Shown in pieces: positions 59,160 to 64,000 of a stretch of 64,000 nt of DNA. The translations under genes were made by a program, and so were the position numbers. The notes under the pieces are model-generated. The model did no database searches and was not told where the DNA came from. It worked only from the letters and a program-made list of their open reading frames with translations. The first letter of the stretch is position 1; each line of letters begins with the position of its first letter. The DNA lies in contig CACLZM010000006.1 of the NCBI GenBank assembly GCA_902611415.1, positions 1-64,000 of the forward strand. The letters are read 5' to 3'. The DNA comes from an uncultured Alphaproteobacteria bacterium. Lineage in GTDB: Bacteria > Pseudomonadota > Alphaproteobacteria > HIMB59.

Positions 59160-60656
59160 TTGACAGACTCACTCTATTCAAATCTTGTTGAAACTAATTT
59201 AGACAATAATAAAACTTTTTTAATATTAGATGATGGATCCGAGATTACTTATAAAAATTTCATAATTCTTGCATCAAAAATTTCTCACAAATTATCAAAG
59301 TTAGGGTTAAAATCAGGAAGTCACATTCTTGTAAAGTCCGCCAAATGTAAAGAGACTTTAGCTCTTTATTTGTCATCTATTCTTACTGGATCAGTTTTTT
59401 TTCCACTTAATACAAGTTATACTGTGAATGAAACAATTTACTTTATAAAGGACTCAAAACCATCTTTTCTTATCTGTGATAAATCAGAAATTGATAGTTT
59501 AAAACCATTTTGCGATGAAATTGGCTGTAGAATTTTATCTTTAAATGCAAACGGAGTTGGAGAGATTACTGATGGTTTAGAAAACCTTGATAGTTTTTTT
59601 GAACCATCAAAAAGAACATATAATGAATTAGCAGCACTTTTATATACCTCTGGGACTACAGGAAAACCTAAAGGTGCTATGTTAACTGAACAAAATTTAG
59701 TTTCAAATGCTCAAGAACTAATAAATTTATGGAATATAAATCGCAATGATACTTTAATCCATTCACTTCCAATTTATCATACTCATGGATTGTTTGTTGC
59801 TATTAATACCTCCATGATAAGTGGGGCTACTATTAGATTTATAAAAAATTTTAATACAGACTCAATTATTGAAGCATTTAATTATTCAACTCTGATGATG
59901 GGTGTTCCAACTTTTTATACGAGATTGTTGAATGACAAAAGACTAGATAAGAAATTAACACAAAATATGAGATTATTTATATCTGGAAGTGCTCCATTGT
60001 TAGATCAAACATTTAAAAATTTTTATAGAGTAACCGGTCATCAAATATTAGAGAGATATGGTATGACTGAAACTAATATGAATGCCTCTAATCCTTGCGA
60101 TGGGGAAAGAAAGGCAGGATCAGTTGGTAAACCTTTAAAAGATATTAAAATAAGAATAAATAATATTCAAAGTGATAATAATAAATCAGAAAATGATATT
60201 GGAACAATAGAAATAAATGGTCCTAATGTATTTAAAGGTTATCTAAATAATCCAAAAAAGACACAAGAGGCATTTACTAAAGATGGTTTTTTTATAACCG
60301 GTGATATTGGATATTTTGATAATGATGGATATCTATTCATATCTGGAAGAAATAAAGATTTAATCATAAGTGGTGGATATAATGTTTATCCTAAAGAAAT
60401 TGAAGATATTATTAATCTACACGAATTAGTTTTAGAGTCTGCTGTTTTTGGTATCCCTAATGACGATTTAGGTGAAGTACCTATTGCAGCAATAGTTATG
60501 AAGAATAATTCTACAGATTTAAATGATCTTAAAGATTTTTTAAAAAAACACTTAGCGAAATATAAAATTCCAAATAAATATATATTGTTGGATGAACTTC
60601 CAAAAAACGTCATGGGAAAAGTTCAAAAAAATACTTTAAAAGAAAAATATTCCTAA
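59160..60656 (+). CDS. Acyl-CoA synthetase, malonyl-CoA synthetase (MatB)-like
   Basis: LLYTSGTTGKPKGAMLTEQNL, LPIYHTHGLFVAIN, MMGVPTFYTRLL, ERYGMTETNMNASNP; TTG start. Confidence 0.88.
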   Translation: MTDSLYSNLVETNLDNNKTFLILDDGSEITYKNFIILASKISHKLSKLGLKSGSHILVKSAKCKETLALYLSSILTGSVFFPLNTSYTVNETIYFIKDSKPSFLICDKSEIDSLKPFCDEIGCRILSLNANGVGEITDGLENLDSFFEPSKRTYNELAALLYTSGTTGKPKGAMLTEQNLVSNAQELINLWNINRNDTLIHSLPIYHTHGLFVAINTSMISGATIRFIKNFNTDSIIEAFNYSTLMMGVPTFYTRLLNDKRLDKKLTQNMRLFISGSAPLLDQTFKNFYRVTGHQILERYGMTETNMNASNPCDGERKAGSVGKPLKDIKIRINNIQSDNNKSENDIGTIEINGPNVFKGYLNNPKKTQEAFTKDGFFITGDIGYFDNDGYLFISGRNKDLIISGGYNVYPKEIEDIINLHELVLESAVFGIPNDDLGEVPIAAIVMKNNSTDLNDLKDFLKKHLAKYKIPNKYILLDELPKNVMGKVQKNTLKEKYS

Positions 60657-60689
60657 ATCCCAAAAATATTCTTTTTTTTAATAATATTA

Positions 60690-61361
60690 ATGTATAAGTT
60701 TTATATGTCTTCGGCAGTGATATTTGGTGCTACTGGTTTAGTTGGCAGTTATTTATTAAAAAACTTAATAAAAGATGAATATTATACCAGCATTAAAATT
60801 TTTACGCGTTCTGAAGTAAATATAAAACATCCAAAATTAAAAATTATTAATACAGATTTAAAAAATGTTGAGAATATTAAAGATCAGATTATTGCTGATT
60901 GTTGTTTTTTTTGCATTGGTACAACAAAGAAAAACTCTCCTGAAAAAAGTGAATATCAAAGGGTAGAGCTAGATTTACCTAAGGAAATAGCCAAAATATG
61001 TAAATCTAACTCAATTAAGTCCTTCGTCTATATCTCATCTGGTTTTGCTGATCCTAATAATAAAGGTGAATATTTAAGGTTTAAGGGCTTAGTTGAAGAG
61101 GAGTTGAAAAGATTAAACTTTGATAAACTTGGTATTTTAAGACCATCTTTTTTACTAGGTAAAAGAGTACAATTTAGACTTGCTGAGAAAATTGGAATTC
61201 CAATTTTCAAGCTATTAACACCATTATTTTTAGGCCCGCTTAAAAAAATGAGACCAATTCATGCAAAAAAAGTAGCTAATGCAATGTCAAATATTGTAAA
61301 GAAGAACTTAGATCAAACTACATATGAGTCTGATGAAATAGTTACGATTAGCGAATATTAA
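60690..61361 (+). CDS. NAD(P)-binding Rossmann (TIP30/NmrA-like) protein
   Basis: AVIFGATGLVGSYLLKNLI, FVYISSGFADPNNKGEYLRFKGLVEEELK. Confidence 0.78.
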   Translation: MYKFYMSSAVIFGATGLVGSYLLKNLIKDEYYTSIKIFTRSEVNIKHPKLKIINTDLKNVENIKDQIIADCCFFCIGTTKKNSPEKSEYQRVELDLPKEIAKICKSNSIKSFVYISSGFADPNNKGEYLRFKGLVEEELKRLNFDKLGILRPSFLLGKRVQFRLAEKIGIPIFKLLTPLFLGPLKKMRPIHAKKVANAMSNIVKKNLDQTTYESDEIVTISEY

Positions 61362-61373
61362 AGAAAATTTATA

Positions 61374-62285
61374 TTGATGAAAAAACTAAATGTTGTCTAC
61401 AATGATAACTATGACATTCCTCTACCAGAGGGCCATAGATTTGTTGGTACTAAATTTTCTGATTTATATAATTTTATCAAAAACTCAAATTTATATACAA
61501 ATTTAACAATTCATCAAAGTAAGTCAGCTCCTATAAATGATGTACAAGTAGTACACAACCGTAATTATGTTATGAGTGTTAAAGAAGGTAATCTATCAAG
61601 AGATCAGGAAAGAAGAATTAATTTACCGTGGAGTGAAAAATTAGCCAAAAGATCTTTCCTAGCTATACAAGGCACACTACAAACATCTCAATTGGCGTTG
61701 GATTATGGTATTGCATGTCATTTAGCAGGTGGAACTCACCATGCATTTAAAGATTGTGGATCTGGTTTTTGTGTATTTAACGATTTAGCCTATGCCTCGA
61801 TAACTTTACTTAATCAAAAAAAAATAAATAAAATTTTAATATTAGATTTAGATGTTCACCAAGGTGATGGAACTGCTTCTATTTGTGAAAATATTGATAA
61901 TATTTTTACATGTTCAATTCATTGTAAAAATAATTTTCCATTTAACAAAAAAAATAGCAATTTAGATATACCAATAGATGATGAAGTAGATGATGTTAAA
62001 TATATAAATATCCTCACAAAAACGCTTGATCAAATTGAGTCTCATTTTACACCAGATATTGTTTTTTATGATGCAGGAGTTGATGTTCACTCTAACGATG
62101 ATCTAGGTAATTTAAACCTTACTGATGATGGCATTAAAAAAAGAGATGAAATTGTATGTGAGTATTTCAAAGAAAAAAAAATACCTCTTTGTACTGTTAT
62201 AGGTGGAGGATACAGCAAGAATAGACAAGAATTGGCATCTCGGCACTTTTCAATATTCGAAACTGTAAGTAAAACTTATTTATGA
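61374..62285 (+). CDS. Histone deacetylase / acetylpolyamine amidohydrolase family protein
   Basis: HLAGGTHHAFKDCGSGFCVFNDLAYA, ILDLDVHQGDGTA, YDAGVDVHSNDDLG. Confidence 0.92.
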   Translation: MMKKLNVVYNDNYDIPLPEGHRFVGTKFSDLYNFIKNSNLYTNLTIHQSKSAPINDVQVVHNRNYVMSVKEGNLSRDQERRINLPWSEKLAKRSFLAIQGTLQTSQLALDYGIACHLAGGTHHAFKDCGSGFCVFNDLAYASITLLNQKKINKILILDLDVHQGDGTASICENIDNIFTCSIHCKNNFPFNKKNSNLDIPIDDEVDDVKYINILTKTLDQIESHFTPDIVFYDAGVDVHSNDDLGNLNLTDDGIKKRDEIVCEYFKEKKIPLCTVIGGGYSKNRQELASRHFSIFETVSKTYL

Positions 62286-62834
62286 ATTTTTTTGATTAAC
62301 TCTTTGAATCAACCCAAAAATTATAGCTATAGCTAATACAATCTTTAGAAATTCACTATACAAAAATGGCAATAAACCAAGATTTATTGCTTGTTCTAGA
62401 CCTACAAAAAACGAAAGGTGACTAATACCACACAAAAATATAACAAATGCACCTGCAAGAATAGTAACCGATAACTTGATTAAACCTGTTTTTACTTCAG
62501 ATTTGATAATATATGCAATTATGAACGCAGAAATTACCATTCCGTATAAAAAACCAAATGTTGGAGAAAAAATGTAGCCAATTCCTCCACCATTAGCGAA
62601 TAAAGGCAGTCCTAGCACACCTAAAACCACATAAATAAATGTTGAATAAAACCCAATCATGCCCATTGATGCAGCTATAAAGAAAACCACCAAAGTTTGT
62701 AATGTCATTGGAACAGGGTAAAAGGGAATAGAAATTTTAGAAGATATAGTCAGTAAAATCACTCCTAGTATAGTTAGGTAATACTTGCTAAAGAAGTGTG
62801 TACCAAAAAGATTTTCAGTAATTGTTCTACTCAT
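62280..62834 (-). CDS. bioY: Biotin transporter BioY
   Basis: PFYPVPMTLQTLVVFFIAASMG, YVVLGVLGLPLFANGGG, FSPTFGFLYGMV. Confidence 0.92.
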   Translation of the reverse strand: MSRTITENLFGTHFFSKYYLTILGVILLTISSKISIPFYPVPMTLQTLVVFFIAASMGMIGFYSTFIYVVLGVLGLPLFANGGGIGYIFSPTFGFLYGMVISAFIIAYIIKSEVKTGLIKLSVTILAGAFVIFLCGISHLSFFVGLEQAINLGLLPFLYSEFLKIVLAIAIIFGLIQRVNQKNS

Positions 62835-62841
62835 CGTATGA

Positions 62842-63054
62842 TTATCTTACTTTATCTTCGTCCTTATAAAATCTTGGATCAAATTCATCTAATTTTATAC
62901 CTCTAAATGTCTTATAAAATGAGCCAAATTTATAGCTACCAAGTTGTTCTAATGGTGTATTTGTAAACTTTGCTTTTGCTGCTTCCTCCGACTCAGCCTC
63001 TATAGTTACCTGAAAGTCATACGACATAGTCATATCTATAATGAATTTTCTCAT
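62842..63054 (-). CDS. Hypothetical small protein
   Basis: 70 aa ORF with upstream AGGAGG-like sequence; no family confidently recognised. Confidence 0.6.
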   Translation of the reverse strand: MRKFIIDMTMSYDFQVTIEAESEEAAKAKFTNTPLEQLGSYKFGSFYKTFRGIKLDEFDPRFYKDEDKVR

Positions 63055-63179
63055 AACTAACCTCCTATTAATAATTAACTAAATATCATAAATATAGTGA
63101 TTTTAACTAAAAAAATATAAAAATATTTAAAATTATACCCATTGGGAATGATAAAATCTTTGATATAAGTTCAATAAAT

Positions 63180-63614
63180 ATGGACAATAAAATTTTAATT
63201 ATTAATGGCCCTAATCTAGAAATGTTAGGTAAACGCAAAGAGAGTGTTTATGGAAATTTCACATTAAAAGATTTGGAAAACGAGCTACTCAAGGAGTCTG
63301 AAACATTAGGATGTAAACTTGATTTTTTCCAAAGTAATATAGAAGGAGAGATCATCAATAAAATAAATGGCTTAGACGAGTCATACGTTGGTATCATAAT
63401 CAATCCCGGTGGTTTGACTCATACTTCGGTTTCTTTACACGACTCTCTTGAAATTAAAACAATATTTAAAATAGAAGTTCATTTATCCAATATATACTCT
63501 AGAGAGGACTTTCGAAGAAAGTCTCTCATAGCACCAGCTTGTAATTGTTCAATTATAGGCATGGGTAAAGATGGATTTATTTACGCATTAAGATATTTAA
63601 AAAAAATCATATAA
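63180..63614 (+). CDS. aroQ: 3-dehydroquinate dehydratase, type II
   Basis: ILIINGPNLEMLGKRKESVYG, FQSNIEGEIINKI, IINPGGLTHTSVSLHDSL. Confidence 0.95.
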   Translation: MDNKILIINGPNLEMLGKRKESVYGNFTLKDLENELLKESETLGCKLDFFQSNIEGEIINKINGLDESYVGIIINPGGLTHTSVSLHDSLEIKTIFKIEVHLSNIYSREDFRRKSLIAPACNCSIIGMGKDGFIYALRYLKKII

Positions 63615-63741
63615 ATCAAAGCTTATTTTAAATTTCATAAATATTTAATATTTTTTTATTAAGTTATACACAGTCAATCTATTCCTGAGACTATTAAATA
63701 GTTATATAATGGCAACAGGAACGTTCTAATAGGAGGACATA

Positions 63742-64000
63742 ATGAAAAAACTAATTAGTATTTTTGTACTTTTAGTTTCTTTTGCATTTACTTCAAACAG
63801 TTACAGTAAAACCGAAATTCATTGGTGGTATGGTAACAGTGGTTTTTTAGGTGATGTAATCATAGAAATAGCTAATCGATTTAATGAATCACAAGATGAG
63901 TATATGGTTATCCCTACTGGTAAAGGAAGCTATGAGGACAACATGGCAGCTACAATAGCTGCTTTTAGAGCAGGTGATCAACCTCATTATTCACAAGTCT
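63742..64000 (+). CDS. ABC transporter substrate-binding protein (UgpB-like), 5' part, truncated by window end
   Basis: Own translation MKKLISIFVLLVSFAFTSNSYSKTEIHWWYGNSGFLGDVIIEIANRFNESQDEYMVIPTGKGSYEDNMAATIAAFRAGDQPHYSQ; signal peptide; AGGAGG upstream. Confidence 0.8.
   Translation, partial: MKKLISIFVLLVSFAFTSNSYSKTEIHWWYGNSGFLGDVIIEIANRFNESQDEYMVIPTGKGSYEDNMAATIAAFRAGDQPHYSQV

Noticed and set aside
1-64000. CRISPR arrays, insertion sequences, prophage, integrases, rRNA
   Set aside because: No spaced direct repeats, transposase/integrase motifs, phage structural genes or rRNA signatures were noticed on either strand; a repeat-finder run would be needed to exclude short elements.

Overview
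The window is AT-rich and gene-dense, with very short intergenic gaps. It looks like a streamlined, probably marine, alphaproteobacterial chromosome; the taxonomy is inferred from gene order and gene families only. Housekeeping blocks are clear: pcm-valS-ilvD-xthA, erpA<>dgt-argS-nagZ-scpA-scpB, tatABC-serS, yajC-secDF, uvrA<>ssb-gyrA-coaD, plus tRNA-Cys and tRNA-Lys. Accessory content is dominated by two systems. (1) At 1.2-7.2 kb, a compact cluster combines a GTP cyclohydrolase II homolog, a RibD reductase-domain protein, a PTPS/QueD-fold protein whose usual catalytic Cys and HGH motif appear degenerate, a zinc-type alcohol dehydrogenase, a glycosyltransferase, a SAM methyltransferase and a creatininase-family amidohydrolase. 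This is a plausible undescribed pathway for a GTP-derived pyrimidine or pterin glycoside. (2) At 49.5-59.1 kb, a glycine-betaine-type ABC transporter with a fused double permease is transcriptionally coupled to a BisC/TorA-like molybdoenzyme, a DmdA/GcvT-like methyltransferase and an SDR, with a BKACE (DUF849) enzyme and the binding protein nearby. This is a candidate uptake and catabolism system for methylated onium compounds or their oxides. gamma-Butyrobetaine hydroxylase and carnitine dehydrogenase homologs (11.7-13.8 kb) and a second catabolic island with two homocysteine S-methyltransferase homologs (40-48 kb) fit a methylated-amine/osmolyte lifestyle. No CRISPR array, prophage, transposon or rRNA was seen.
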